Shown here: positions 39,859 through 49,018 of the stretch, piece by piece
Layout of the letters: each line of letters opens with the position of its first letter
Numbering within the stretch: the stretch's first letter is position 1
Assembly: GCF_009730335.1 (NCBI RefSeq)
Contig: NZ_CP046315.1
Location: 372,001-436,000, forward strand
Source: Schaalia odontolytica
GTDB lineage: Bacteria > Actinomycetota > Actinomycetes > Actinomycetales > Actinomycetaceae
DNA length: 64,000 bases
Reading direction: 5' to 3'
Program-made: the position numbers and the translations under genes
The notes under the pieces: model-generated
Database searches by the model: none
Told to the model about the DNA's origin: nothing
The model's input: only the letters and a program-made list of their open reading frames with translations

Positions 39859-41663
39859 TTGCGGGCCGCTTCTTTCGCCGCCTTCTTACGGGCGCGCTTG
39901 GAGTAGAAGGCACCCGCTGGGTTGGTGGCCTCCAGCGAGACGCGCAGCGCCTCCTCGGCGCGGCCGGTGCGGCGCGCCGAGTGGGACACGTACGCCAGGC
40001 CCATGAGGGCGATGCCCAGCAGGGCGAAGCGGCCGGAGTAGCCGGAGGCCTGCAGGTGGTGCGAGAGGTTCGCGCCCAGCGAGCCCGTGTTGGTCAGCGC
40101 GGTGAGCGCGGACAGCACCGACGCAGCGGTGATGCCGGGGGCCATGAGCCATGGCAGACCCACGATGAGGGTCACGATGCCCATCAGCCATGCGCCCAGC
40201 GACGAGCGGCGCGCGGTCACGAAAAGGATCGCGGAGATGATGATCGCGCCGAGGACCTCGCCCAGGGCCACGATCGAGGCGACGCCCGTGTACATGGGGG
40301 CGGCGTCCGCCAGAGTCATGCGGGCACCCGCGTCGGCGGCCAGGTACCAGCCGGCGGGCACGAGCAGCAGGAAGAGCAGGAAGGACAGCCAGTGGGCGCC
40401 CGTGCGCGAGGGCATCTCCGTGATCTCGGGGGCGGCGGAGAAGAGCTCGTCGTCCAGGCTCGAAGGCGCGTCGGACTTGTCGCCGCGCGCGGCGGTCGCC
40501 GCGATGGCGGCCAGGGTCGCCGCCTCGCTGTCCTCGTCGCCCTGGCCCAGCAGGGAGCGGCGGCGCGGGCGTGCGGCCTCGGCGGCATCCTGATCCTCGA
40601 AGGAGTACGAGGCCTCGGTGTCCTGCGTCGGCAGCTGGGTCGTCGGCTCGGTGAAGGGGGCCTCCTCCTCAGCCTCGGGTTCTTCCTCCGCGGAGGTTTC
40701 GGCGGGAGCGTTCTCCTCTTTGGCCGCGACTGCGGGAATCGAGGAGGACAGGGTCTCGTCGTCGCCGAAGATCATGGAGCGGCGCGAGGACGGCGAGTGC
40801 GCGTAGGTCTCGGCAGCAGCGCCACCGACAACGGCAACCTCGCTCTCGGCGACCTCGTCCTCGGAGGGCTGCTCGTCGCTCGAGGGGGCCTCGGCCTCGT
40901 CGGTCGCCGCGTCGCTGGCCTCGCTCAGGGCGGCGGCCGCCTGCGCGGGCGTCATCACGGGGGCGAGCGCGGGCTCCGGATCCTCGGTCACGTCCTCGGT
41001 CGCCTCGTCTGCGGCGTCCTCGTCTGCGGAGGAGAGCAGGGAAGCAAAGGAATTCTCGCCTTCTTCCGACTGGTCCGCGGAGGCCTCGGGCTGCTCGCCC
41101 TCCTCGTTCGACGAGGTGTGGGCGTGCTCGTCGGAAGCGGTGTCCTCTGCGGGGGCCAGCTCCTCGGAAGCGGTGTCCTCTGCGGGAGCCTGCTCCTCGG
41201 TCACGTCCTCAGCGGGGGCCTCGTCGGTGGTCTCGGGCTCATCGGTCGCCTCTGCGGACGGAGCGTCGGCCGCGGCAGACTCATCGGCGCCCTGGTCGGC
41301 GGCCGGAGCGTCGGCGGGAGAATCCTGCTCAGCCTGCTCCTGCTCGGGGGCGGAGCCGGCCTCGTCGGAGGAAGAAACGACCGGGAGATCGCCCTCGGGG
41401 GTGGACACGACGGGCAGCTCGCCCGTGGAGATCTTGTCCTCGATCGTCGGCTTGAGCGGCGCTGCGGCGGGCACGCGGCCCGTCAGGCCGCCGATTGCGA
41501 CCGCCTCGATTTCGCCCGTGTGGATGGGCTCGCTGGGCTCGCCGATGATCGCCGACGCGTCGGAATCCTCACCGGGCAGCTCGATTTCCTCACCGGTCAG
41601 CACCAGGTTGTCAGGTGCCTCCTCGGCGCGGTCGCGCTGGGCGTCAAACTCGATATCAGACAT
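39855..41663 (-). CDS. Acidic membrane protein with long disordered N-terminus
   Basis: A 602-residue protein. About 400 N-terminal residues are an extremely acidic, Glu/Asp/Ala/Ser/Thr-rich region with repeats such as AEDTASEELAPAEDTASDE, with no signal peptide, so probably a cytoplasmic tail. Five hydrophobic helices follow (from HWLSFLLFLLLVPAGWYL to LLGIALMGLAYVSH), and the end is strongly basic (SKRARKKAAKEAARK). I recognise no family beyond a possible relation to the membrane protein next to EphE in mycobacteria (Rv3669). Coupled to the hydrolase gene by a 4-bp overlap. Confidence 0.7.
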   Translation of the reverse strand: MSDIEFDAQRDRAEEAPDNLVLTGEEIELPGEDSDASAIIGEPSEPIHTGEIEAVAIGGLTGRVPAAAPLKPTIEDKISTGELPVVSTPEGDLPVVSSSDEAGSAPEQEQAEQDSPADAPAADQGADESAAADAPSAEATDEPETTDEAPAEDVTEEQAPAEDTASEELAPAEDTASDEHAHTSSNEEGEQPEASADQSEEGENSFASLLSSADEDAADEATEDVTEDPEPALAPVMTPAQAAAALSEASDAATDEAEAPSSDEQPSEDEVAESEVAVVGGAAAETYAHSPSSRRSMIFGDDETLSSSIPAVAAKEENAPAETSAEEEPEAEEEAPFTEPTTQLPTQDTEASYSFEDQDAAEAARPRRRSLLGQGDEDSEAATLAAIAATAARGDKSDAPSSLDDELFSAAPEITEMPSRTGAHWLSFLLFLLLVPAGWYLAADAGARMTLADAAPMYTGVASIVALGEVLGAIIISAILFVTARRSSLGAWLMGIVTLIVGLPWLMAPGITAASVLSALTALTNTGSLGANLSHHLQASGYSGRFALLGIALMGLAYVSHSARRTGRAEEALRVSLEATNPAGAFYSKRARKKAAKEAARK

Positions 41664-41717
41664 GCTTCCTCCTTGTATCTGCCCACATATTACGGTCAGC
41701 GTGAGCGCTTACGCGCA

Positions 41718-42647
41718 TTAGCCCTCGGCAGGCCCTTCTTTTGCCGTCGAATCGTCATCCGCCTCGAGCTTCTTGAGCGCCCGCACGCGGGCCCACAGGA
41801 CACCCATCGAAGCGCAGCCGGTCGCCATTCCGAGCGCCGCCAGCGGCGGGCTCGCGAGCGCCATCTTCGTCAGCAGGGACGGGCCGGGGACGATCACGTT
41901 GCCCGTCAGCGACGCCCACACGGGCAGGACCACGTACGTGGGGAGCACCAAAATGAACCAGCTCGCGATCTGCGTGCCCGTGATCGACCAGCGGGCGCTC
42001 ACGACGAGCACCGCGAACGCGATGCCCGCTCCGAGCGCGAGCCAGTGCATCGGCTCGAAGCCCTCGGTGACCCCCTCCAGGCCCATGGCCGCGACGTTTG
42101 TCGTGTCCGAGGGGGCCGCCGCGACCATCAGCGTGCCCGCCGCGACCGCTGCGGGAAGCGCTACCGTCGTGCCGAATCCGTGGCGGTGTACGCGGGCCAG
42201 AGGCACGCGCGTGCTCTTACCGGCGCGCACTCGCACCGACTTGATCGTCAGCGCGCACGCACCAAGCATGAGCGACATGCACACCGGGTACAGGCACCAG
42301 GACACACCCGCGATGACATCCTCGGCGCCCACGGATGACTTCATGAGAAAAGGAAGGCGCGCCACGCCGAAGAACTGGGCCACCCCCACGACGATCGACC
42401 ACACGAAGGTCACGACCATACCCGCGCTCGACTCCTCGCAATTGAGGGCGATGAGGGCCAGCAGCAGTGACGCGAGCGCCATGCCGATGAGTCCCTCGAC
42501 CGAGGCCAAGGGCTGGCCGACCGAGGCCAACGCCTGCACGTCAACCATCGAGGACCCCAGGAACACCAGGGCGATCGGGGCGAAAACGAACGCGAACAAC
42601 CCCGAGCGCAGGCGCGCGGAGAGGTTTCGATGCTGCAAAAGCGTCAT
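41718..42647 (-). CDS. Polytopic membrane protein of unknown function
   Basis: A 309-residue protein with about eight membrane helices (LFAFVFAPIALVFLGSSM, LLLALIALNCEE, WCLYPVCMSLMLGACAL and others) and an acidic C-terminal tail (LEADDDSTAKEGPAEG). ATG at 42647 is chosen because the intergenic region to the divergent gene would vanish with an earlier start. No motif gives a function. Probably in one unit with the acidic membrane protein 54 bases downstream. Confidence 0.7.
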   Translation of the reverse strand: MTLLQHRNLSARLRSGLFAFVFAPIALVFLGSSMVDVQALASVGQPLASVEGLIGMALASLLLALIALNCEESSAGMVVTFVWSIVVGVAQFFGVARLPFLMKSSVGAEDVIAGVSWCLYPVCMSLMLGACALTIKSVRVRAGKSTRVPLARVHRHGFGTTVALPAAVAAGTLMVAAAPSDTTNVAAMGLEGVTEGFEPMHWLALGAGIAFAVLVVSARWSITGTQIASWFILVLPTYVVLPVWASLTGNVIVPGPSLLTKMALASPPLAALGMATGCASMGVLWARVRALKKLEADDDSTAKEGPAEG

Positions 42648-42652
42648 GCCCC

Positions 42653-42658
42653 TAGTGT
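42653..42658 (+). promoter_or_regulatory. -10 box of a leaderless promoter
   Basis: TAGTGT ends six bases before the GTG at 42665 with no ribosome site between, so transcription should begin at the start codon. The site lies in the 17-base gap between divergent genes. Confidence 0.5.
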
Positions 42659-42664
42659 AGAGGG

Positions 42665-43501
42665 GTGAGTATCGAAGCCCTCGTCGACCCCGCACCCGCC
42701 GTGTTGTGCGCGGCGGCAGCCTGCCCTGACGTCGCCTCCGCCATGAACGAGGCCCACACGGCACTCGCCGACCTGCGCTTTAGCGAGGGACTGCGCCGAG
42801 GCTGGGAGGAAGCGCGCGCGGAGGCCGCTGTGCGCGAGGCCGCCGCCCTGTCCATCATCGAGGGCGCCCGCACGAGCGTCGACGACGTGCGTGCCCTGTC
42901 CATGGCTGACGAAGGGGGAGCGGCCTCGGATCCGGGGGCCGCCCTCGCGCTGGGGATCTGGCGCTCGCAGTGGAACCTGGCCTCGCGCTTCCCCGCGCTC
43001 AACACCCGGTCCCAAGGCGTTGCGCGCGTCGCCCCCACGCCCCTGCCCGCGCTGATCGCTGGACTGCACAGGGATGCCTGCTCGGGTCTCGTTGCCGCCG
43101 GCCTCGTCGAGTCGCGGTCCGTCGCCGTGCCCGCCGACCCGTCCCTGCTTGCACCCGCCCTCGCCTACACGTGCTGCGATGCGCCCGGCCTCGCCGTCGC
43201 TGCCGCCCTGACCGCACATTTCCGTTTCCGGCGTGTCTTTGACCCGGCCTCGTCCGTCGTGGGAGGCGGACTGGCGCGCTGGATCCTCGTGACCCGAGGC
43301 GTTGACCCAACCGGTGTGTGCGTGCCCAGCGCCTACGACGCGCTCGATCCGGCGCGCGCGGGACGCGAACTCGCCGGGTGGGTGAGCGCCGACGAGGCCG
43401 GCCTGGCCCGGTGGATCATCCACTACTGTGCGGGAGTCGTCTACGGCGCCCAGGTGGGGCGCGACGTCGCCCGCCACGTGCAGGCAGGCCGCCTCTCCTA
43501 G
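42665..43501 (+). CDS. Conserved actinobacterial protein (Rv3662c-like position)
   Basis: A 278-residue cytosolic protein, mostly helical. The segment RFSEGLRRGWEEARAEAAVREAAALSIIEG resembles the N-terminal Fic-associated region that precedes Fic domains, but no HPFxxGN motif follows. The C-terminal half (ARWILVTRGVDPTGVCVPS, ARWIIHYCAGVVYGAQVG) is unfamiliar. The same type of gene sits beside the HAD phosphatase and ssd in mycobacteria (Rv3662c), so the order is conserved even though the role is unknown. Confidence 0.65.
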   Translation: MSIEALVDPAPAVLCAAAACPDVASAMNEAHTALADLRFSEGLRRGWEEARAEAAVREAAALSIIEGARTSVDDVRALSMADEGGAASDPGAALALGIWRSQWNLASRFPALNTRSQGVARVAPTPLPALIAGLHRDACSGLVAAGLVESRSVAVPADPSLLAPALAYTCCDAPGLAVAAALTAHFRFRRVFDPASSVVGGGLARWILVTRGVDPTGVCVPSAYDALDPARAGRELAGWVSADEAGLARWIIHYCAGVVYGAQVGRDVARHVQAGRLS

Positions 43502-43510
43502 GGCTGTTTC

Positions 43511-44281
43511 TCAGCGGCGCAGGAGCGCGCAGGCCGCCGCGCCAACGGCGATGCCGGCGATGAAAGGCACCGCGACCTTCGCGGGCGTAGGAACCTCGCG
43601 CGGTAGGACGCGCACCGTGGACGTGAACGTGAGGGTTGGCCAGCCTTCGCGCTGCGCCATCTCGCGCAGGCCGCGGTCCGGGTTGACCGCGTAGGGGTGG
43701 CCGACGAGGCGCAGGAGCGGCGCGTCTGACACCGAATCCGAGTAGGCCGAGCAGTCTGACAGGTCCCAGCCGCGCGCGCGAGCCAGGGCCTCGCAGGCAT
43801 CCGCCTTGCCCTGTGCCTGGTTGAAGTGCGTGATCTCGCCCGTGAAACACCCGTCCTCGTCGACCGCTGCGCGCGAGGCGAGGACCTCGTCCGCCCCCAG
43901 CATCTGCGCGATGGGACGTACCACCTGCTCGACCGATGCCGAGGCGATGACGATGATGTCTCCCGCGCGCTTGTGCTGCTCGATGCGCGCGAGCGCCTGC
44001 GCGTAGCAGACGGGCTGGATCGTGCGCTCGAGCGCGTCCTCCACCGTTGCCTCAAGGAACGCGGCGTTCCAGCCTCGCCCCATGCGTCCCAGCGCCTGCG
44101 CCATCTGCTCCATGCGCGATTCGTCCGCGCCCGCGAGCAGGTAGGGCAGCTGAACCAGGACGGAGGCGAGGGCGGTGCGCCGATTCATGAGGCCGGCCTC
44201 GATGAACGGGCCGGACAGAGCCACGTTCGAGGACGTGTCCAGAATCGTCTTATCCAGGTCGAAGAAGGCCGCGCGTACCAT
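43511..44281 (-). CDS. HAD-IB family phosphatase (SerB-like)
   Basis: A 256-residue haloacid dehalogenase-type hydrolase. Motif I FFDLDKTILDTSS gives the nucleophile and acid Asp; motif II is in IVIASAS, and motifs III/IV are in KADACEALARARGWDLSDCSAYSDSVSD. HAD-IB members cleave phosphomonoesters such as phosphoserine or lysophosphatidate. The C-terminal IAGIAVGAAACALL is a short hydrophobic helix that may tether it to the membrane. It faces away from the Tad genes as Rv3661 does relative to ssd in mycobacteria. Confidence 0.85.
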   Translation of the reverse strand: MVRAAFFDLDKTILDTSSNVALSGPFIEAGLMNRRTALASVLVQLPYLLAGADESRMEQMAQALGRMGRGWNAAFLEATVEDALERTIQPVCYAQALARIEQHKRAGDIIVIASASVEQVVRPIAQMLGADEVLASRAAVDEDGCFTGEITHFNQAQGKADACEALARARGWDLSDCSAYSDSVSDAPLLRLVGHPYAVNPDRGLREMAQREGWPTLTFTSTVRVLPREVPTPAKVAVPFIAGIAVGAAACALLRR

Positions 44282-44363
44282 TGCGTTTACTCCAGCGTTG
44301 GCTCAATCCACAGGGGTCCTCCATCGGACCCCTCTATGCACAGCCTCGCACCTCGGGTTGGCG

Positions 44364-44372
44364 TTGTCCACA
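44364..44372. promoter_or_regulatory. DnaA-box-like site upstream of ssd
   Basis: TTGTCCACA matches the actinobacterial DnaA box exactly. CAATCCACA lies about 50 bases to its left. Both are in the gap between the HAD gene and ssd. Confidence 0.4.
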
Positions 44373-44424
44373 GGGACGCGCACGCGGGTGGACCAGACAA
44401 CCGGTGCGGGCGCATTGTCGTCTT

Positions 44425-45438
44425 ATGAACGCCCATGTCGCCCCACATCGAGGAACCGTCGCCCTCATCGGACTCGTTCCACCCGACCTCGACGGCGTGC
44501 GCAATGCCGTAGTGCTCGCAGGGGCGCGCGTGTGCTCGAACCCGGGCCAGGCCTCGTTGATCCTCGCTTCCGCGTCGGCTCCCGTGCCCGAGGGAACACC
44601 CTGCGTGCGCGTCGGGCAGGGCGGTCAGGTGAGCCTACCGGGGGACACCGCGCTTCTCGTGTCCCTCATCGCCGAGGCATCCTCCCGCACGCGCCGATCG
44701 GGTGCGGTGTGGGTGGTCGCCGGGATCGCCGGCGGGGTTGGGGTCACCGGCATTGTGCGGCTGCTGGCACGTGAGCGCGGGCGTCGTCGGAGTGTCCGAG
44801 GGGGTGTATGGCGCCGGGAGCGCGGTGCCCGCCGAACGAGGTCGGGCGATGCAGTCGTCGTCGACGCGTCCGGGTCCGTGCCCGGTGTTGCGCTCGCGGC
44901 TGACCATGATGTGCCCGGCGTGCGCTGGGCGGATCTCGACGCATCCGAGGACTCCTATCTACCGTCGCTGCGTGAGCACCTGCCCGTCGTCGGGGGCGTG
45001 CGGGCCCTCGTCGGGGACTCCCGAGGCGGTGCCGCCGCCGACGATCCCCGCGTGGTCGCCGCGTGCCGATCCCTCGACGCGCCCCTCATCGTGGACGCGG
45101 GCCGATGGGACGAGCGAGCCGCCCGATGTGTGTCCGCGATCCACGCCGACGCGCTTATCGTCGTGACCCACGGGGACCTGGAGGGGGCCGCCGCACTGTC
45201 GGCGACATGCACGGCGGTTCCCCCTCCATGTCCCGCGATCACGCTTGTGAGTGCTGGTGAGCGTTGGGGAGCCGGTCTGCGCGCGTGCGCCCCCGGTTCC
45301 ATCCTGCGCGCCCCAACGCGCTCCGGGCGGGACCTGCGCGGCCTCATCCGCGCTCTCGAATCCGCCTCCGCCGCGCATGCAGGCGGGGCCGTGTCGTCAC
45401 CGGGTGAGCTCCTCGCGATCGAGGCGCGCCATGCGTGA
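44425..45438 (+). CDS. Ssd/CpaE-like protein of the Tad cluster
   Basis: A 337-residue protein. ATG at 44425 (MNAHVAPHRGTVALIGLVPP) is preferred over a start at 44281, whose extension is DnaA-box-containing intergenic sequence. VWVVAGIAGGVGVTGIVRLLA has the shape of a deviant Walker A loop but lacks the lysines of a functional MinD/CpaE ATPase, as in actinobacterial Ssd proteins. VVVDASGSVPG and PLIVDAGRWDE are later Rossmann strands. CpaE homologues position Tad pili, and mycobacterial Ssd (Rv3660c) also affects division. Overlaps tadA by 8 bp. Confidence 0.8.
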   Translation: MNAHVAPHRGTVALIGLVPPDLDGVRNAVVLAGARVCSNPGQASLILASASAPVPEGTPCVRVGQGGQVSLPGDTALLVSLIAEASSRTRRSGAVWVVAGIAGGVGVTGIVRLLARERGRRRSVRGGVWRRERGARRTRSGDAVVVDASGSVPGVALAADHDVPGVRWADLDASEDSYLPSLREHLPVVGGVRALVGDSRGGAAADDPRVVAACRSLDAPLIVDAGRWDERAARCVSAIHADALIVVTHGDLEGAAALSATCTAVPPPCPAITLVSAGERWGAGLRACAPGSILRAPTRSGRDLRGLIRALESASAAHAGGAVSSPGELLAIEARHA

Positions 45439-46543
45439 CGCGCTGCGCCTGCTCGCCCGCGGTGAGGACCCCGCTCGTGCGGCCGCCGCGTCCGCGCCGC
45501 CTGGCTGCGGAGCCGCCGCGGTCACCTCCACCCTGGAGACCCTACGCGCCCGGCAACGCGGCATGGACCCGCCCCTCGCGAGCCTCCTCGACGACCCAGC
45601 CGTCACCGACGTCCTCATCAACGGCACTCAGGCGTGGGTTGACCGAGGAGGTGGCCTCGTCCGCGTGGACGCCGGTATCAAAGACGAGGCGGACGCCCGC
45701 CGCGCCGCCATCCGCCTCGCGAGCGCCAGCGGCGTGCGCCTCGATGATGCGCGCCCCATCGCGGACGGCACCCTGCCCGGGGGCGTGCGCCTCCACGCGG
45801 TCCTCGCGCCCGTGTCGGGATCCGGCACACTCATCTCCCTGCGCGTCCTCGGCACCCGTCGGCTGGGCATCTCGGACCTCGCGGCCTGTGGGACTCTGCC
45901 CGGCTCGGTGGGGACGCTCCTGCGGGCCCTTGTCGCCTCGCGCGCGAACGTCCTCGTCAGCGGGGCAACCGGAAGTGGGAAAACGACGCTCCTGAGCGCC
46001 GCGCTCGCCCTTGTCCCCGCTGGTGAGCGGATCGTCTGCATCGAAGAGGTCACAGAAATCGCGCCCGCTCACCCGCACTGCGTGCACCTCATCGAGCGCG
46101 CCCCTAACGTCGAGGGGAGGGGCGCGGTCACCCTCGCTGACCTCGTGCGCGCGGCCATGCGCATGCGCCCCGACCGCCTCGTCCTCGGCGAGTGCCGAGG
46201 CCCCGAAGTGCGCGACGTCCTCACCGCCCTCAACACCGGGCACGACGGCGGTTGGGCGACGATCCACGCCAACGGGGCGCACGACGTGCCCGCACGGCTT
46301 GCCGCCCTCGGAGCGCTCGCCGGGATGAGCGAGCATGCCGTCGCCGCCCAGGCCGCCAGCGCCATCGACGCCGTCCTCCACCTGCGCCGAGCCCCCTCCG
46401 GGCACCGATGGGTGTCCGAGGTCGGGGTCCTCACGCGCGCTCGCGGGTCTCTTGAGTGCGCTCTCGCGCTCAGCGCCACCGCCGATGGCTGCGTCACCAC
46501 GCATGAGGCATGGGCCTCCCTCGCCCGACGGGTCGGGCTATGA
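45431..46543 (+). CDS. tadA: Tad pilus assembly ATPase TadA/CpaF
   Basis: A 370-residue type II/IV secretion ATPase that powers Tad pilus assembly at the inner face of the membrane. Walker A is GATGSGKTT (about residue 178), the Asp box/Walker B region is CIEEVTEI and RPDRLVLGECRGPE, and the His box GHDGGWATIHAN follows. The N-terminal domain contains LLDDPAVTDVLINGTQAWVDRGGG. ATG at 45431 overlaps ssd; the upstream extension is in the wrong context. The stop overlaps the TadB/C gene by 4 bp. Confidence 0.92.
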   Translation: MRDALRLLARGEDPARAAAASAPPGCGAAAVTSTLETLRARQRGMDPPLASLLDDPAVTDVLINGTQAWVDRGGGLVRVDAGIKDEADARRAAIRLASASGVRLDDARPIADGTLPGGVRLHAVLAPVSGSGTLISLRVLGTRRLGISDLAACGTLPGSVGTLLRALVASRANVLVSGATGSGKTTLLSAALALVPAGERIVCIEEVTEIAPAHPHCVHLIERAPNVEGRGAVTLADLVRAAMRMRPDRLVLGECRGPEVRDVLTALNTGHDGGWATIHANGAHDVPARLAALGALAGMSEHAVAAQAASAIDAVLHLRRAPSGHRWVSEVGVLTRARGSLECALALSATADGCVTTHEAWASLARRVGL

Positions 46544-47787
46544 GGTCGGGCTGGGATGCGTTCGTGGACTGCCTCGGCCTTGGCGAGGTGGCGGCGGTCA
46601 GCGTGTTCGTTATAAGCGTGGTTGCGTTGTGTTGTCAGTGTTGTGGCGCGGTGTATCGGGGAGCGCGTGAGAAGCGCATCGTGTGCGCGTGGGCGCGGCC
46701 GACGCGCGTGTGTAGCCCGGGGCGCGAGGCCCGGGGGCGGTGGGGTCGGCTAATCCCCGGGCCGGGAAGATCCGCGCGCCACCGAGGCCGCGCACAGGGT
46801 CCACCCACCCCGCGCGAGCTCTCCCTCCTCGTCGCCGAGGTTGCGACCCGTCTGCGCGCGGGAGCCCCCACCTCCCTTGCCTGGGGCCTCGCATTGGCGC
46901 GCATCGATGCGGGAGGGAGCGTCGGCGTGGATGATTCCTACCCTGCCGTCCTCGACGAGTGGGCGCGCGCGCCGACGCGCTGGCGCTCCCTGCGCAGAGC
47001 AGAAAGGGCACCGGGAGTGGCCGCATCCCGTGTGAGCGCCGCATCCGTCGCCCTCGCCTGCCGATTCAGCCACGACCTCGGCGCTCCCCTCGCCGACGTG
47101 CTCGACGCGATCGGCAGCGCGATAGACGACGCGCAGGCGCTCGAGGAGGCGCGTCGCGTCGCCGCCGCCGGCCCGCTCATGTCCGCGCGTGTCCTCGCGG
47201 CCCTTCCCCTCGTGGGGATCGCGTGCGCGCTCGCGTTGGGGGCATCGCCCTGGCAGTTCTACATGGGAGGAACAGTGGGCCGTATGTGCGCCTTCGTGGG
47301 GGGAGTCGCGTGGGCGGCGGGCGTCGCCTCGTGTCGACGGATCCTCGCCCGGTGCAGGCGCGTCGAGGAGGGGATAGACGGCGCGCTCGCCTGCGACCTC
47401 GTTGCCTCCGCCCTGGCCTGCGGCGCGGCAATTCCCCGCGCTCTCGACGCGTTGGCCGACGCCAGTACCACCGAGGCACTGACGTGGGCCGCCGCCTCGC
47501 TGCGGCTCGGGGCAACCTGGGCGGACGCATGGGAGGACACCCCCGAGTGGAGCCATCCCCTGCGTGATGCGCTTGAGGCCTCGTGGACCAGCGGAACCGC
47601 CCCGGAAACGCTGCTCGCCCGAAGTGCCGCGTGGGAGCGCCGCTCCCGCCTCGTCGACGCGAAGGCGCAGGCCGAGGAGCTGAGCGTCCGCCTTGTCGGT
47701 CCGCTCGGCGTCTTCTTCCTGCCCGCCTTCCTGTCCCTGGGTATCGCACCCCTGCTTGCGCATCTCGTGGGAGGAATCGGTGTGTAG
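46540..47787 (+). CDS. TadB-TadC fusion, pilus inner-membrane platform
   Basis: A 415-residue membrane protein made in an ATGA overlap with tadA. Two T2SSF-like helical domains can be seen. The first is around RELSLLVAEVATRLRAGAPTSLAW to SAIDDAQALEEARRVAAAGPL, with membrane helices after it. The second runs from DGALACDLVASALACGAAIPRALD to AAWERRSRLVDAKAQAEELSV, followed by a terminal helix. TadB and TadC are usually separate proteins (Rv3658c and Rv3657c in mycobacteria), so a single fused gene is notable. It should form the platform on which TadA acts. Confidence 0.8.
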   Translation: MRSGWDAFVDCLGLGEVAAVSVFVISVVALCCQCCGAVYRGAREKRIVCAWARPTRVCSPGREARGRWGRLIPGPGRSARHRGRAQGPPTPRELSLLVAEVATRLRAGAPTSLAWGLALARIDAGGSVGVDDSYPAVLDEWARAPTRWRSLRRAERAPGVAASRVSAASVALACRFSHDLGAPLADVLDAIGSAIDDAQALEEARRVAAAGPLMSARVLAALPLVGIACALALGASPWQFYMGGTVGRMCAFVGGVAWAAGVASCRRILARCRRVEEGIDGALACDLVASALACGAAIPRALDALADASTTEALTWAAASLRLGATWADAWEDTPEWSHPLRDALEASWTSGTAPETLLARSAAWERRSRLVDAKAQAEELSVRLVGPLGVFFLPAFLSLGIAPLLAHLVGGIGV

Positions 47788-47792
47788 GCGGG

Positions 47793-47831
47793 TTATCCAC
47801 AGGGGTTGCGGGGCCTCGTTGGTTATCCACA
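47793..47831. promoter_or_regulatory. Pair of consensus DnaA boxes
   Basis: TTATCCACA occurs at 47793-47801 and again at 47823-47831, each preceded by GG and followed by GGGG, 30 bases apart (about three helical turns). They lie between the TadB/C and pilin genes in a 132-base gap, far from any replication gene. Confidence 0.6.
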
Positions 47832-47919
47832 GGGGTGCGAATCCGCCTGGAAACGTGGGCCGGCCCCGCGCACACTGGTCCTGCGCGTGACCGCGCGCGA
47901 AGGAAGAAAGGACAGATCA

Positions 47920-48192
47920 ATGACGATCATCGACAGAATCGACTGCGCAGCCACGCGCGCTCAGCTCATCGCGATGGCGGCCGTGCAGGAGGGCGCTCGG
48001 GCCCTGCGGCCCCGGACCTCAGCCGAGCCCACCGAGGGACGCGATCCCGAGGAGGGTGCGACCACCGTCGAGTACGCGATCGGCACCATCGCAGCCGCCG
48101 GATTCGCGGGCCTGCTCATCGTAATCCTCAAATCGGACACGGTGCGAGCCGCCCTCGAATCCATCATTCAGGAGGCGCTGAACACCCGATGA
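47920..48192 (+). CDS. DUF4244 Flp-type pilin subunit
   Basis: A 90-residue prepilin-like protein. GAAGAAAGGA precedes the ATG. A polar leader of about 46 residues ends in EEG, followed by ATTVEYAIGTIAAAGFAGLLIV: Gly at -1, Glu at +5 and a hydrophobic stretch are the type IV/Flp pilin signature, cut by a prepilin peptidase not seen in this window. The leader is long for Flp pilins but usual for the actinobacterial DUF4244 family (Rv3656c). Likely the major Tad pilin. Confidence 0.85.
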   Translation: MTIIDRIDCAATRAQLIAMAAVQEGARALRPRTSAEPTEGRDPEEGATTVEYAIGTIAAAGFAGLLIVILKSDTVRAALESIIQEALNTR

Positions 48193-48527
48193 ACAGCGAC
48201 GAGAACGGATACGTCACCGTCGAACACGCCATCGGTTTCGTCGCCGTCACCCTCGTCGTCGGTGTCATCGTCGCTGCTGCTCAGGCGGGGATGACCGGAA
48301 CATCCCTGTGTCAGGCGGTGCGCGAGGGCGCGCGGGCCGCCTCCATCGGGCAGACCGACCCGCAGGGAGCGGCCTCGGCCGCCTACCCGCCCGGATCCTA
48401 CGAGGTGACACGCACCGGCGGGTGGGTGAGCGTCACCGGCACCGCCCCCTACCGAGGGGCAGCCGGCTGGATCGGGGGCATCGCCCGATGCTCGGTGACC
48501 ACCATCGACGAGGGGGACCTGCCGTGA
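48189..48527 (+). CDS. TadE-like minor pilin
   Basis: A 112-residue protein starting in an ATGA overlap with the pilin gene. The N-terminus MNSDENGYVTVEHAIGFVAV repeats the pilin pattern (Gly then Val/Thr/Val-Glu at +5) ahead of one membrane helix. The outer part has two Cys (TSLCQAV, IARCSV) that could pair. This matches TadE-type pseudopilins (Rv3655c position). It overlaps the next gene by 4 bp. Confidence 0.82.
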   Translation: MNSDENGYVTVEHAIGFVAVTLVVGVIVAAAQAGMTGTSLCQAVREGARAASIGQTDPQGAASAAYPPGSYEVTRTGGWVSVTGTAPYRGAAGWIGGIARCSVTTIDEGDLP

Positions 48528-48955
48528 CGCTGCGATCACGAGGTAGGGGGGCGGCTGTGTACCGAGGTGAGCCTGTCGTGTATGGGCGTGCCGGCGACCG
48601 TTCCGACGAGGAAGGGTCGGGGACCATCAATTCCGTGGGGCTCATCGTCCTGGCCCTCGTGCTTGTGGTGGTCCTTGGCGGTGTTGGCGTCGCTCACCGC
48701 GAGCGGGTGCGCCTGCAGGCCGTCGCCGACCTGGCGGCTCTGGCGGGGGCAGAGCAGTCAGCAACGGCCGGCTGGGAGGACGTGGGGGAGCGGCCATGCG
48801 GGGCGGCCTTCGCCGTCGCTGAGGCGAATGGCGTGGGCGTTCAATCCTGCGAGGTGCGTGATCTCGACTGCCTGGTGATCCTCACGCAGCCAGTAAGAAT
48901 CGCCGGTTTTTCAACGAATGTGAGCGCTCGGGCTCGCGCCGGACCCGAGCGGTGA
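48524..48955 (+). CDS. TadG-like / Rv3654c-like membrane protein
   Basis: A 143-residue protein, GTG start overlapping tadE. A basic N-terminus and DEEGSGTINSVGLIVLALVLVVVLGGVGVA form one membrane helix, after which HRERVRLQAVADLAALAGAEQSA is the typical TadE/TadG continuation. The outside part contains Cys in ERPCGAAF, VQSCEV and LDCLV. It is the last gene of the Tad cluster; Rv3654c holds the same position in mycobacteria. Confidence 0.8.
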   Translation: MTLRSRGRGAAVYRGEPVVYGRAGDRSDEEGSGTINSVGLIVLALVLVVVLGGVGVAHRERVRLQAVADLAALAGAEQSATAGWEDVGERPCGAAFAVAEANGVGVQSCEVRDLDCLVILTQPVRIAGFSTNVSARARAGPER

Positions 48956-49018
48956 TAAATTCACAGGAAATTGCCAGGTTCGTTCAATGGTTCCCACAGG
49001 TGGGGTCCGTACACTAAT

